Below are positions 16,071 through 23,678 of a stretch of 64,000 nucleotides of DNA, one piece after another. Both the position numbers and the translations under genes were made by a program. Below the pieces are notes generated by a model that worked only from the letters and a program-made list of their open reading frames with translations, did no database searches and had not been told where the DNA came from. Location of the stretch: the IMG/VR virus record IMGVR_UViG_3300036770_008166, positions 1 through 64,000 of that record. One strand, written 5' to 3'. Source of the stretch: a virus. The stretch's first letter is position 1. Each line of letters begins with the position of its first letter.

Positions 16071-16680
16071 AGAACCAGGTAGAACTGAAACGAAATCCTG
16101 CAGTCAGCTCTTGGCATAACATATCTATGCAGAGCCGGGTATCGTGTAGATGATGATTGGTGCTGTTATCGCCTATTTCCAACCAGGACACAGCCCAGGG
16201 TGTTCCGGCGTCGGTACGGGTGTAAAAGAGATGAGCTGATTGCGGATCTAAATCCAAGAGGTCAAACAACTGAACCTGGCCAGTGATCTGCTGCCATCCA
16301 GCAAACTCATGCCGCTGGTCTGATCTCGCCGTGATCAAAACCGAAACAGTTGACAACGAGGGCAAGAGACTCAGGGCCATGAGGCGTGTATCACCACAGT
16401 CTACAATCAGTCGCCCACGATCGAGATGTGCCAGTATGGGTTTGCGGATAGGCATGCGATCCAGATTATGATAGATCCAACGCACTCGCACCATGCGTGC
16501 CACACAATCCTGCTGCAGATCGGTGAGATTGCGCGGATCAGGTGACATCTCCAGCAGCTGGTTGGCCCGATACATGGCTTCGGTCAGGGAGAGCACAGGC
16601 GATAGATGGTCTGTCCTGATTGAGGGGTGATACCACATGTGATAGTCAGGAGCCAGCAGCAATTGGACCTGATCGATCAT
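16063..16680 (-). CDS. Hypothetical protein in glycosyltransferase operon
   Basis: A 205-aa soluble protein. Start ATG 16680 overlaps the stop of the upstream TEK protein (ATGA). The segment KPILAHLDRGRLIVDCGDTRLMALSL looks like the ParB/Srx-type 'DGxxR' strand-turn-helix, but other ParB motifs are not evident, so this is only a hint. The C-terminus ends near FSSTWFYD. It is sandwiched between two TEK proteins and is probably part of the same pathway. Confidence 0.5.
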   Translation of the reverse strand: MIDQVQLLLAPDYHMWYHPSIRTDHLSPVLSLTEAMYRANQLLEMSPDPRNLTDLQQDCVARMVRVRWIYHNLDRMPIRKPILAHLDRGRLIVDCGDTRLMALSLLPSLSTVSVLITARSDQRHEFAGWQQITGQVQLFDLLDLDPQSAHLFYTRTDAGTPWAVSWLEIGDNSTNHHLHDTRLCIDMLCQELTAGFRFSSTWFYD

Positions 16681-17798
16681 GCAATAAGTGGAATGGTGTT
16701 GTACCACCAGGTAGCAAAATCGCTCGACCATTTTGAGCGCATTTCCGTCAAGACCTCTCGATTGTGTTTGGCTGCCTCGGCACATCTAATCTGCAGATCA
16801 CTAAATTTCATGTCCATCATGCTCTCTACCGAATCTGCTGCTTCAAATATAAAATCGACCATTTTGTCACCATAACGAGCGGTGTGGTTTTCGATCATGC
16901 TGTCGTAGCGATGGGCGATCACGTCCTGGAGCACATCAAATCCCAAACTGGTCAGTCTGGCTATCGTATGTCTCCCACTGTACAGCATCCAGGGCGCCGG
17001 CCGGCACAACACTCGAAACGTCTTTTCGCTTAGGGCAATCACATTGTCGCTACTGTAGGTCTCGGGTGTGATGTTTAACCACGCTGACACATGCACCGTT
17101 TCATGATCGAGATCGTGATTGCGCAGCGGCATGCGATCCTGCCATTGTCGAAAAGTTTCTCCATAGGTTTTGTGATATCCTTGCGCTATGTTTTCCAGGG
17201 TGTTAAATTCGCGTCGAAAATTTTCCTGTAATGCCTCGACGCTGTCATTTTTTCCTTGCCAGCTCCAACAGTTGAAATTCATGTAGTCTGTGGTGTCATG
17301 ACAACCCTGTAGATGTGCGCGTTGTATGAGTTCTAGGAACAGTAACAAGCGTTTGTTATCGATACGATTCACAGCAAAATTGAACCTGCGTTGCGGATTC
17401 CATATCGACTGGGATGGAGAATGACAATAGATACCAAAAAAACTATCCGGTAATCGAGCCACACGATATTGGGTAGGACAGTTGATCAAATTATCTGTGA
17501 TCACTATAGTATTAGGATCGAAAAGATACGGCGTTTTTGTTGACCAATCTTGGCTGCATGAGGTAAAATCATCCACCAAGCAAACAATGACCTGTTGCCC
17601 GCGGCGCTGCCAGATCTTTCCGCTGTCGCTGCACCGTTCATAGCCCAAGGCCGACAGCTGAGTGCGGAAAAAATCCATCAGCGCGTTTTCGTGCCAGATA
17701 CACTGACTCTGTTGCCAGATTTCGCTGTCGTATATGTTTTGATATGATGCAATCATGCAGATACTTATTGGCTCATAGGTTGACCGGAAAATCATCAC
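16677..17798 (-). CDS. TEK-motif glycosyltransferase-like protein (copy 2)
   Basis: A 373-aa member of the window's TEK family: ALSEKTFRVLCRPAPWMLYSG, then LTSLGFDVLQDVIAHRYDSM, matching the TEK, GF-x-F and YD landmarks, though Thr of TEK is Ser. A basic pair in FNFAVNRIDNKRLLLFLEL resembles the xNRxxxHR strand seen in copy 6. First gene of the three-gene minus operon. Its start codon region overlaps the plus-strand promoter at 17780. Confidence 0.55.
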   Translation of the reverse strand: MMIFRSTYEPISICMIASYQNIYDSEIWQQSQCIWHENALMDFFRTQLSALGYERCSDSGKIWQRRGQQVIVCLVDDFTSCSQDWSTKTPYLFDPNTIVITDNLINCPTQYRVARLPDSFFGIYCHSPSQSIWNPQRRFNFAVNRIDNKRLLLFLELIQRAHLQGCHDTTDYMNFNCWSWQGKNDSVEALQENFRREFNTLENIAQGYHKTYGETFRQWQDRMPLRNHDLDHETVHVSAWLNITPETYSSDNVIALSEKTFRVLCRPAPWMLYSGRHTIARLTSLGFDVLQDVIAHRYDSMIENHTARYGDKMVDFIFEAADSVESMMDMKFSDLQIRCAEAAKHNREVLTEMRSKWSSDFATWWYNTIPLIA

Positions 17799-17808
17799 CT
17801 TGTATAAT
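17780..17808 (+). promoter_or_regulatory. Sigma-70 promoter for orphan ncRNA
   Basis: TTGACC (17780-17785), 17-bp spacer, perfect TATAAT (17803-17808). It points into a gene-free structured stretch that ends in a strong terminator at 18014. Confidence 0.8.
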
Positions 17809-17814
17809 GGTTTA

Positions 17815-18014
17815 TAAAGTGCACCGGCGACATTTGACAGCGTGAGTGATGTTGGGGGTCAAGCCTCCCAGAGGCCCGAGCAGCCGGTGCCGTGAATGCT
17901 TTGTTCTGCTCGCCCCGCTCCTGTGGTGCCACTGGACGCGCCAACCAATCACTTGGTCCAGAGTAGGTAAGTGCTTGCTAACCCCTAAAGTTAGTGCGCA
18001 CTTACCTACTTTTT
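17815..18014 (+). ncRNA. Candidate structured ncRNA (about 200 nt) with own promoter and terminator
   Basis: No ORF lies here. Between the promoter at 17780 and the terminator at 17962 the RNA can form a GCACCGGC/GCCGGTGC stem (17821-17828 with 17883-17890) enclosing smaller hairpins, then a CTGGAC/GTCCAG stem before the terminator. The layout (promoter, compact structured transcript, intrinsic terminator) is that of a bacterial or phage sRNA. No known family recognised; 6S RNA was considered but its open-bubble rod is not obvious. Confidence 0.6.
17962..18014 (+). terminator. Strong intrinsic terminator
   Basis: A 13-bp perfect stem (17962-17974 with 17998-18010) is extended by inner pairing GCTAAC/GTTAGT and followed by TTTTT. 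It ends the ncRNA just before the next promoter. Confidence 0.85.
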
Positions 18015-18021
18015 CTATGAC

Positions 18022-18050
18022 TTGACCAGAAATGCCTTTTCTGATATAAT
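18022..18050 (+). promoter_or_regulatory. Sigma-70 promoter for the 18.0-20.5 kb operon
   Basis: TTGACC (18022-18027), 17-bp spacer, TATAAT (18045-18050). The -10 ends only 6 nt before the ATG at 18057, so either the mRNA is near leaderless or translation begins at ATG 18063. Confidence 0.75.
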
Positions 18051-18056
18051 AACAAT

Positions 18057-18401
18057 ATGGAAATGAAAAAAGCACCCCGCAAAAAACGCACAGATCGTAC
18101 CCACATCGTGTACCGTATCCAATCTGGCTCGGACTTCTATATCGGAGTCACTGCCAAGACTGAGTCAACAGTGTTGAAGAGTGTGAGGGTGCGCATGAAC
18201 AAACATCTGTATCGTAGCCGGTCAGAAGATAAATCCTGGGCACTGTACGAGGCTCTCCGTGATCGTGGTCCGGAGTGCTTTTCCTACTCTATCGTGAGTG
18301 TGGTGCGTGGCAAGACCGCGGCGCATCATGTGGAGCGTGCCCTGATCCGCGAACTGCGCCCCACGCTGAACACCGACGTGAGAGAAAGGCAGGCAGTATG
18401 A
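18057..18401 (+). CDS. GIY-YIG-like nuclease domain protein
   Basis: A 114-aa protein with the GIY-YIG layout: [17 protein letters not shown] (about 17-33; the GIY triad is VYR, the YIG is kept), an Arg-rich helix ([13 protein letters not shown]), and the late Glu in [16 protein letters not shown]. These nucleases are free-standing homing or repair enzymes in T4-like phages. It is the first gene after the promoter at 18022; the next gene starts on its stop. Confidence 0.7.
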   Translation: MEMKKAPRKKRTDRTHIVYRIQSGSDFYIGVTAKTESTVLKSVRVRMNKHLYRSRSEDKSWALYEALRDRGPECFSYSIVSVVRGKTAAHHVERALIRELRPTLNTDVRERQAV

Positions 18402-18622
18402 ACGAACGAATCCGAAAACTTGCTGAACAGGCTGGTGCTACATTAAATGAGGGGTTCGATGGCAACAAGAATTTTGTTTATGCAATTACAACGAGCCCAG
18501 AAGAATTGAAAAAATTCGCCGAGTTGATCGTGCGAGAATGCATGGATAATTTGGCATGGCATGGGCATGATGAAGCAGTTAGCCAGTTGGATTGGTTTCT
18601 GCATCATAAAATTCGGAGTTGA
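18398..18622 (+). CDS. Small conserved phage protein, 74 aa
   Basis: ATG 18398 overlaps the previous stop (ATGA). The sequence [12 protein letters not shown] ... [16 protein letters not shown] resembles short conserved unknowns seen widely in tailed phages. Function unknown. Confidence 0.65.
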   Translation: MNERIRKLAEQAGATLNEGFDGNKNFVYAITTSPEELKKFAELIVRECMDNLAWHGHDEAVSQLDWFLHHKIRS

Positions 18623-18625
18623 AGA

Positions 18626-18958
18626 GTGACTGAAAGACTGATCCGCGATGGTTCGGTGGCGGTGCTGTACTCGCCGGGCTATGGTGCTGGGTGGTCGACC
18701 TGGTGCCAGGAGGATGTGACGATGCGGCTGAGCATGCTGTTCGATCCGCAGATCGCGGATATCCGGGATCGGAGTGACGCAGACTGGAAGGAAAAAGCCC
18801 AAGCCATCGCCCTCGTAAAATATCCAGAGGCATATATAGGTGGGCTCTCGGATCTTGAAGTACGGTGGTTGCCGGTGGGCACCCAGTTCCGTGTGCTAGA
18901 ATACGATGGAAGCGAAAGCGTAGAGGTCAACGGAGAAATAGAATGGATCACAGCATGA
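18626..18958 (+). CDS. Conserved phage hypothetical protein
   Basis: A 110-aa protein starting at GTG 18626 (GGAG 7 nt upstream): RDGSVAVLYSPGYGAGWSTW, MLFDPQIADI, and a C-terminal beta part VGTQFRVLEYDG. The VLYSPGYGAGWSTW start is found in phage conserved unknowns. Function unknown. Confidence 0.65.
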   Translation: MTERLIRDGSVAVLYSPGYGAGWSTWCQEDVTMRLSMLFDPQIADIRDRSDADWKEKAQAIALVKYPEAYIGGLSDLEVRWLPVGTQFRVLEYDGSESVEVNGEIEWITA

Positions 18959-19089
18959 CTCGAGCGAAACAACAGATAAGACAGCGCAACTGGGTGGCCA
19001 AAAACAATCGCAATCGTTCTGCGCGCCATCGTGTGGCCACGGACTATCAACGACAACCCAAGCATCGCAACCAGGAGGAACAGGCATGA
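18955..19089 (+). CDS. Very basic 44-aa peptide
   Basis: Start ATG 18955 overlaps the previous stop, and its own stop overlaps the next start (both ATGA). The product is extremely rich in Arg, Gln and Asn (TRAKQQIRQRNW, NRNRSARHR), suggesting nucleic-acid binding. Its coupling at both ends supports it as a real gene. Confidence 0.6.
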   Translation: MTRAKQQIRQRNWVAKNNRNRSARHRVATDYQRQPKHRNQEEQA

Positions 19090-19313
19090 TCGAACTTACC
19101 GGACTTTCGCCCCTGCAACAGGAACTGGCCGAACGCATGTGGAACATGAACAGCATGGATGAAATCGTGGCCTGGATACAGATGATGCCTCGATCGGTGG
19201 CCTTGCAGGCCTACATCGTGATGCAGATGATCATAGCGGCCGAGATCGATCGTCAGGCCGAGGACGATTTATCCGCAGCCAATGCCATCATTGATCGGAT
19301 CCGCTCATGCTGA
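19086..19313 (+). CDS. Conserved small helical phage protein, 75 aa
   Basis: Helical protein (LSPLQQELAERMWNMNSMDEIVAWIQMMPRSV) of a type seen repeatedly in phage genomes near early genes. It is coupled to both neighbours through overlaps. Function unknown. Confidence 0.65.
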   Translation: MIELTGLSPLQQELAERMWNMNSMDEIVAWIQMMPRSVALQAYIVMQMIIAAEIDRQAEDDLSAANAIIDRIRSC

Positions 19314-20002
19314 AATACGAGACCATCTATGAAGTGTCTGGGGCTCGTCGACGCCTGGGCAACCGTGCTCATCGCAGGGACCCTTATGCCTGGCGACAGG
19401 ACGGACGCAATCGCGACCAGGATCAACTCGCCTTGTTCACGTTTGAGACTCCGGCCTTGGCAGACAGCGCCCACAATCTCGACTTCCTAATGGCACAGGC
19501 CCGGGGTCATGATCAACGCTATGTGGTCCTGACTGACACCAAGATACAGGTCGCGGGCGAACATGACACAGAACATGTGGCTAACGCGATAGCGCCCCGG
19601 GCATGGCAGCAGGATTTTGCAGAATGGCAGGATGCCAATCATTACGGCAGCGCACCCACAGTGGAAGACACCCGACTGGGCAGCGTGGTGACCTTGCATT
19701 CCTGGCGCCACTGCTTCTGTTTGAAAGAGCATCAAGGCGTGTATGATGTGGCTACGGGTCAACGCATGACCCGTCGTGAAGACATCATCCGTGCGTTCTG
19801 GTCGTTAGGTTTCGCTACCTGGCGTGGTCGCCCTTACAGCATCGCCCGACTGCGCTGGAGCGGCGAGCGCGAAGAACTGGAAGAACTTACTAGTCTGGCC
19901 GGTCGTTACTGGCACAATCGAAATCTCACAGACGTGGCCAAAAAGATCACCAGTGCTCACCGTAGTATCAACCGCTACGCGGCTTGGCCTGGATCATGGT
20001 AG
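19307..20002 (+). CDS. Hypothetical protein, 231 aa
   Basis: Soluble, Arg/Trp-rich protein with no recognised motif. Notable stretches are RRLGNRAHRRDPYAWRQDGR near the start and HSWRHCFCLKEHQGVYDV in the middle. It overlaps the previous gene by 7 nt. Codon use matches its neighbours. Confidence 0.55.
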   Translation: MLKYETIYEVSGARRRLGNRAHRRDPYAWRQDGRNRDQDQLALFTFETPALADSAHNLDFLMAQARGHDQRYVVLTDTKIQVAGEHDTEHVANAIAPRAWQQDFAEWQDANHYGSAPTVEDTRLGSVVTLHSWRHCFCLKEHQGVYDVATGQRMTRREDIIRAFWSLGFATWRGRPYSIARLRWSGEREELEELTSLAGRYWHNRNLTDVAKKITSAHRSINRYAAWPGSW

Positions 20003-20011
20003 GATTGCTGT

Positions 20012-20230
20012 ATGGATGACATCGAATCACGTTTCCCTTATGAATGCCGCACATCGCATTCTCATGATGAAGTGGTGCCTTGGTGTGAAGAACATTTTGG
20101 TGAGTTCGACGATCGCTGGTATAGATACGGTACTGACATAGCCCATGGCCTCTGGAACTGGCCCATTGTCGATTACTATCGCTTCCGCGATGAGCAGGCA
20201 GCCATATTGTTCCAACTGAAGTGGTCTTGA
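20012..20230 (+). CDS. Small hypothetical protein, 72 aa
   Basis: Acidic, aromatic-rich protein (FDDRWYRYGTDIAHGLWNWPIVDYYRF), start ATG 20012 with AGGA 8 nt upstream. Aromatic density resembles small phage proteins that bind other proteins. No family recognised. Confidence 0.55.
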   Translation: MDDIESRFPYECRTSHSHDEVVPWCEEHFGEFDDRWYRYGTDIAHGLWNWPIVDYYRFRDEQAAILFQLKWS

Positions 20231-20493
20231 TACCCAGGCACCGTGCCCATGACTTGGTGCTCTGGCTGGATCGGGAGGTCAGCGCCAATCGTCCTTATGC
20301 CATGCCCGATGCTGAGCGCACCGCGGCGAGCCGTTTCAATCCCTACTACGTGAGTGCCACGGCACAGATCGCGATCTGGCAGGGCGAGGGGGATCTCTGG
20401 CGGGTGCGACAGAGCAGCCGCGATCGCTGGCTCCAGGTGGAGTGCCAAGATCCTCACATCGAGACCGTGATCGGGCTGCGGTTCGGAGAATAA
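20221..20493 (+). CDS. Small hypothetical protein, 90 aa
   Basis: Starts at GTG 20221, overlapping the previous gene by 10 nt. HRAHDLVLWLDREVSANRPY and a C-terminal beta part are visible. No family recognised. It is the last plus-strand gene before the convergent pstS cluster. Confidence 0.5.
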   Translation: MVLIPRHRAHDLVLWLDREVSANRPYAMPDAERTAASRFNPYYVSATAQIAIWQGEGDLWRVRQSSRDRWLQVECQDPHIETVIGLRFGE

Positions 20494-20598
20494 AAAACCG
20501 TTCTAGGGCGGTGCTGACCATTTGGCCTATTGTACGCCGTCAGCTAGCGAGGTATTGTACCGCTGCCATACCGAAACCGACAAAGGTTATGCTCACCA

Positions 20599-20628
20599 TG
20601 ATCCCTGCTTGTATTATCACAGGGATCA
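20599..20628. terminator. Inverted repeat between convergent operons
   Basis: A 9-bp perfect stem TGATCCCTG/CAGGGATCA with a 12-nt loop lies in the 165-nt gap between the plus operon (ends 20493) and pstS (ends 20659). There is no clear T-run on either side, so it may be a weak bidirectional terminator or a processing hairpin. Nothing else is seen in the gap. Confidence 0.35.
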
Positions 20629-20658
20629 CGCAGAGCATCAACACTCGGTCAGCGATGT

Positions 20659-21699
20659 TCACCGCTGGATCTGGTTCCAAACACGCTGCCGGATCTGCTC
20701 TGTGAGAGCGTCAGGCAAGGGCACATAGTCCAGTTCCAGCGCGGCTTTCTTACCGTTGCGGAATGACCAGTCAAAGAATTTCAGCACTTCTGCTGACGCT
20801 GCCTTGTTCTCTGGATCCCGGTACATGATGATGAAACTGGCAGTAGAGATAGGCCAGGCCGTGGCACCGGGTTGGTCCACGATGGAGATTCCCATGCCCG
20901 GAGTGGAGAACCAATCTGCGCCAGCGGCAGCCGCAGCAAAGGTGGTGTCATCTGGACGCACGAACTTGCCGTCCCGGTTCTGCATCTGGAAGTAGGGCAG
21001 ATTGTTCTTCTTGGCATAGGCATATTCCACATAGCCGATGGCACCCTTCACACGGGCTACGTTGGCGGCCACGCCCTCGTTGCCCTTGCCGCCGATGGAA
21101 GAGGCTGCAGGCCACTTCACGGCAGCACCCTTGCCAACCTTCTCAGCCCACAGTTTGGAACTTACAGTGAGATAGTCAGTGAAGTTGAAAGTGGTGCCCG
21201 AGCCGTCTGCACGATGCACCACGGTGATGGTCTGGTCAGGCAGTTTCTTGCCCGGATTCAAGGCAGCAATCTTGGGATCGTTCCAGTTCACGATCCAGCC
21301 CATGAACATCTCAGCCAGCACAGCACCTGTGATGCGCAGTTCGCCCTGGGCGAAGCCATCCAGATTGAAGATAGGCACTGTGCCACCGATCACGGCGGGA
21401 AACTGCACCTGACCACGCTCGGCCAACTTGTCACCGGCCACAGGAGCATCAGTGGCTCCAAAGGTCACAGTCTTGCCGTTGATCTGGCGGATGCCGCCGG
21501 ACGAACCGATGCTCTGATAGTTCAGTGACACGCCAGAGTCTTTCTTGTACATCTCGGCCCATTTGGCGTAAATGGGATAAGGGAACGTGGCGCCTGCGCC
21601 CGTGATGGTCGTGGCCCAGGCCACGGTACCCATGGTCATGCAGGCCAGGGCAGCGATGATTTTCTTCATTGATTTCTCCTTGTAATAGTGCGATAGCAC
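20659..21699 (-). CDS. pstS: Phosphate ABC transporter periplasmic binding protein
   Basis: A 346-aa PstS. It has a signal peptide (KK, hydrophobic run, AWA cleavage site near residue 19) and then ITGAGATFPYPIYAKW, the family start. The phosphate-binding loops are seen as YQSIGSSGG, FGATDAP and RADGSGTTFNF, and GNEGVAANV and GYVEYAYAKKN complete the picture. It looks betaproteobacterial. RBS AAGGAG precedes the ATG, with a TAGTGC/GCACTA hairpin upstream. As in cyanophages it likely boosts host phosphate uptake; it sits next to plcP/agt-like genes. Confidence 0.93.
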   Translation of the reverse strand: MLSHYYKEKSMKKIIAALACMTMGTVAWATTITGAGATFPYPIYAKWAEMYKKDSGVSLNYQSIGSSGGIRQINGKTVTFGATDAPVAGDKLAERGQVQFPAVIGGTVPIFNLDGFAQGELRITGAVLAEMFMGWIVNWNDPKIAALNPGKKLPDQTITVVHRADGSGTTFNFTDYLTVSSKLWAEKVGKGAAVKWPAASSIGGKGNEGVAANVARVKGAIGYVEYAYAKKNNLPYFQMQNRDGKFVRPDDTTFAAAAAGADWFSTPGMGISIVDQPGATAWPISTASFIIMYRDPENKAASAEVLKFFDWSFRNGKKAALELDYVPLPDALTEQIRQRVWNQIQR

Positions 21700-21731
21700 T
21701 AAACCTACTTAGTGACCGTTATATTACAATA

Positions 21732-22730
21732 TTATGACTGTGTGGGCACCAGGTTGTCCCGGAATATCTCCCAGGCCCGCTGCCATGACCAACGTTCACT
21801 GCCTTGCCATACCGATCTGCGATCCAACTCAATGGCCTGCTGTGTTGCTCGCCAGAGATCCCTATGCATCACGCCTGTGACACCGGCATCGATCACGTCC
21901 AAGGGTCCGGGCGCAGGGTAGGCCGCCACTGGAGTGCCACAGGCCATGGCTTCGATCATGACGATGCCGAAGGTCTCCCAACGGCTAGGGAACACGAACG
22001 CATCTGCCATCTGATAGTACGAGGCCAGTTCTCGCCCGGTCTTGAACCCTACGAACTCTACTTCAGGATAACGGCGTTCATACTCTGCTCGCATGGGACC
22101 GTCTCCTACCATGATCTTCCTGTAGCCTGCCGCGGGCATGGCCAGGAAATCTTCCAGATTCTTTTCTTCGCTCACCCGGCTTACACACACCAACACACCG
22201 GTTCCTGATCCACCCAGACGAGGAGTAAAGATGTCTCGATCCACCCCGCGGGTCCATGCGATCACATTGCCGCTGAAGCCCTGATCCTGCAGTTCCGACA
22301 CCATGGTTTCCGTCGTGGTCAGCACACGGCCAGCATGGCGATGGAACCAACGCACATAGCTCCAGGTTATGGCTTCGGGCACACCTACCAACTGATGTAT
22401 GGCTTCAGGAAAGCGAGTGTGGTAAGCAGTATTGTAGCGAAGACCACGTTTTGAAAGATATTTTCTAGCGCACAGACCCACAGGACCCTCTGTGGCGATG
22501 TGGATATGATCCGCACCTGCCGCCTCAATCTTCTCGCCCATTTCCCGGGGAATGGCAATCTTGAGTTCGTTGTAGCCAGGACAATCAAAGTAGCGGAACT
22601 GCCCGGGATCAATGTAAACAATGCTATATCCCGCCAGAACCGCATGAGCTTCAATGTTTTTGTAGGTAGTGACCACGCCATTGATCTGATCCGGTAGGTT
22701 GTCTGTTATGATGAGGATCGTTTTTGACAT
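21732..22730 (-). CDS. agt: Agt-like glycolipid glycosyltransferase (GT4)
   Basis: A 332-aa GT4 enzyme. The N-terminus ILIITDNLPDQINGVVTTYKN and the segments HIHIATEGPVGL, NTAYHTRFPE and WTRGVDRDIF are those of the diacylglycerol glycosyltransferases (Agt) paired with PlcP in phosphate-starved bacteria. The donor site is seen in VSRVSEEKNLE and FGIVMIEAMACGTPV. It should add a sugar to diacylglycerol at the inner membrane, making phosphorus-free lipids. Start: ATG 22730 fits the family N-terminus; ATG 22769, directly after the plcP stop, is the alternative. Confidence 0.75.
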   Translation of the reverse strand: MSKTILIITDNLPDQINGVVTTYKNIEAHAVLAGYSIVYIDPGQFRYFDCPGYNELKIAIPREMGEKIEAAGADHIHIATEGPVGLCARKYLSKRGLRYNTAYHTRFPEAIHQLVGVPEAITWSYVRWFHRHAGRVLTTTETMVSELQDQGFSGNVIAWTRGVDRDIFTPRLGGSGTGVLVCVSRVSEEKNLEDFLAMPAAGYRKIMVGDGPMRAEYERRYPEVEFVGFKTGRELASYYQMADAFVFPSRWETFGIVMIEAMACGTPVAAYPAPGPLDVIDAGVTGVMHRDLWRATQQAIELDRRSVWQGSERWSWQRAWEIFRDNLVPTQS

Positions 22731-22769
22731 TGGGCGTCTATCCGGAACGATCGGAATTTCAGTTCCCAT

Positions 22770-23636
22770 CTAATGGATTCCGCTGCTGCCTGGCACGCTG
22801 CCTGGCTGGGCATCTCGATCTCCACCCTTCCTGGAACGTCTTGGGGATCGTTCATGTGTACCGCCAGTATGATCAGTATCCACATCGTCCTTCTCCTTGG
22901 TCCAGGTCACTATCTCCCAGCGACCGTCATGATGTTCTACTAGAGCGGTACAGGATTCTACCCAGTCACCGTCGTTCATGTAGCGTATGCCGTCAATATC
23001 TTTGATCTCTGCGTGATGTATGTGTCCACAGATCACTCCGTCGAATCCACGCTTGCGGCAGTAGGTGGCCAGGTTGCGTTCAAACTCAAATATGAAATCC
23101 ACGGCCTTTTTGACTCTGTGTTTGAGATAACGGCTCAGGCTCCAATAGCCCAGACCTAACCTGCGGCGTATGGCGTTAAAACGGCTGTTGAGATCCAGCA
23201 CGAAGTCATAGGCCTTGTCGCCCAGGAAACCCAGCCAAGGAGCCAGGCGTGTGATGCCATCGAACATGTCTCCATGCACCACCAGATAGCGATGGCCATC
23301 TGCGCCCTGATGTTCAGCCTGATTGGCTATCTCGATCTGGCCAAATGATATGCCAAACGGTATCATGGGTCTCAAGAACTCGTCGTGGTTGCCTGCTATG
23401 AACACCACCCGGGTGCCGCGTTTGGCATGTCCCAGTATGCGACGAACCACGTTGGTGTGTGATTGTTTCCAGCGCCACCGGTTCTGCTGTATCTTCCAGG
23501 CGTCGATGATGTCGCCCACAAGATACAGGGTGTCGCAGGTGTGATGTTTGAGGAAGTTGTTGAGCCGGTCTGCCTGGCAATCTCGGGTGCCAAGATGCAC
23601 GTCGGAAATGAATATGCTTCGGTAGGTATGCGGCAT
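22770..23636 (-). CDS. plcP: PlcP-like metallophosphoesterase (phospholipase C of lipid remodelling)
   Basis: A 288-aa calcineurin-type phosphoesterase, the group usually mislabelled UDP-2,3-diacylglucosamine hydrolase. Metal ligands are Asp12/His14 (SDVHLG), Asp42 (GDIIDAW), Asn83-His84 (GNHDE), His121 (HGDMFD) and His205/207 (GHIHH). RRRLGLGYWSLS and YMNDGDWVESCTALVEHHDG match Sinorhizobium PlcP as I recall it. PlcP removes headgroups from phospholipids to give diacylglycerol, the substrate of Agt next door. The C-terminal 45 aa are basic and disordered. A perfect hairpin covers its start codon. Confidence 0.8.
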   Translation of the reverse strand: MPHTYRSIFISDVHLGTRDCQADRLNNFLKHHTCDTLYLVGDIIDAWKIQQNRWRWKQSHTNVVRRILGHAKRGTRVVFIAGNHDEFLRPMIPFGISFGQIEIANQAEHQGADGHRYLVVHGDMFDGITRLAPWLGFLGDKAYDFVLDLNSRFNAIRRRLGLGYWSLSRYLKHRVKKAVDFIFEFERNLATYCRKRGFDGVICGHIHHAEIKDIDGIRYMNDGDWVESCTALVEHHDGRWEIVTWTKEKDDVDTDHTGGTHERSPRRSRKGGDRDAQPGSVPGSSGIH

Positions 23637-23662
23637 CACACAAATATTTACTGTGATGCCGC
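23630..23662 (-). repeat. Perfect 11-bp hairpin over the plcP start codon
   Basis: Positions 23630-23640 and 23652-23662 are exact inverted repeats with an 11-nt AT-rich loop. The minus-strand ATG of plcP (23636-23634) is inside the stem and no Shine-Dalgarno is visible, so the fold should block ribosome access. It could act as a translational switch, or as a processing/termination hairpin after terC. Confidence 0.6.
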
Positions 23663-23678
23663 TGCCTGTTAAAGACTA

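Noticed and set aside
16063-16680. ParB-like protein for partition
   Set aside because: Only one DCGDTR segment resembles ParB/Srx; no helix-turn-helix or ParA partner, and it is inside a glycosyltransferase operon.
17799-17890. Minus-strand leader/riboswitch for TEK copy 2
   Set aside because: The stems are better explained by the plus-strand transcript, which has a consensus promoter and terminator; no minus promoter is evident.
20872-21528. 218-aa plus-strand frame opposite pstS
   Set aside because: Antisense shadow of an unmistakable PstS; His-rich low-information product.
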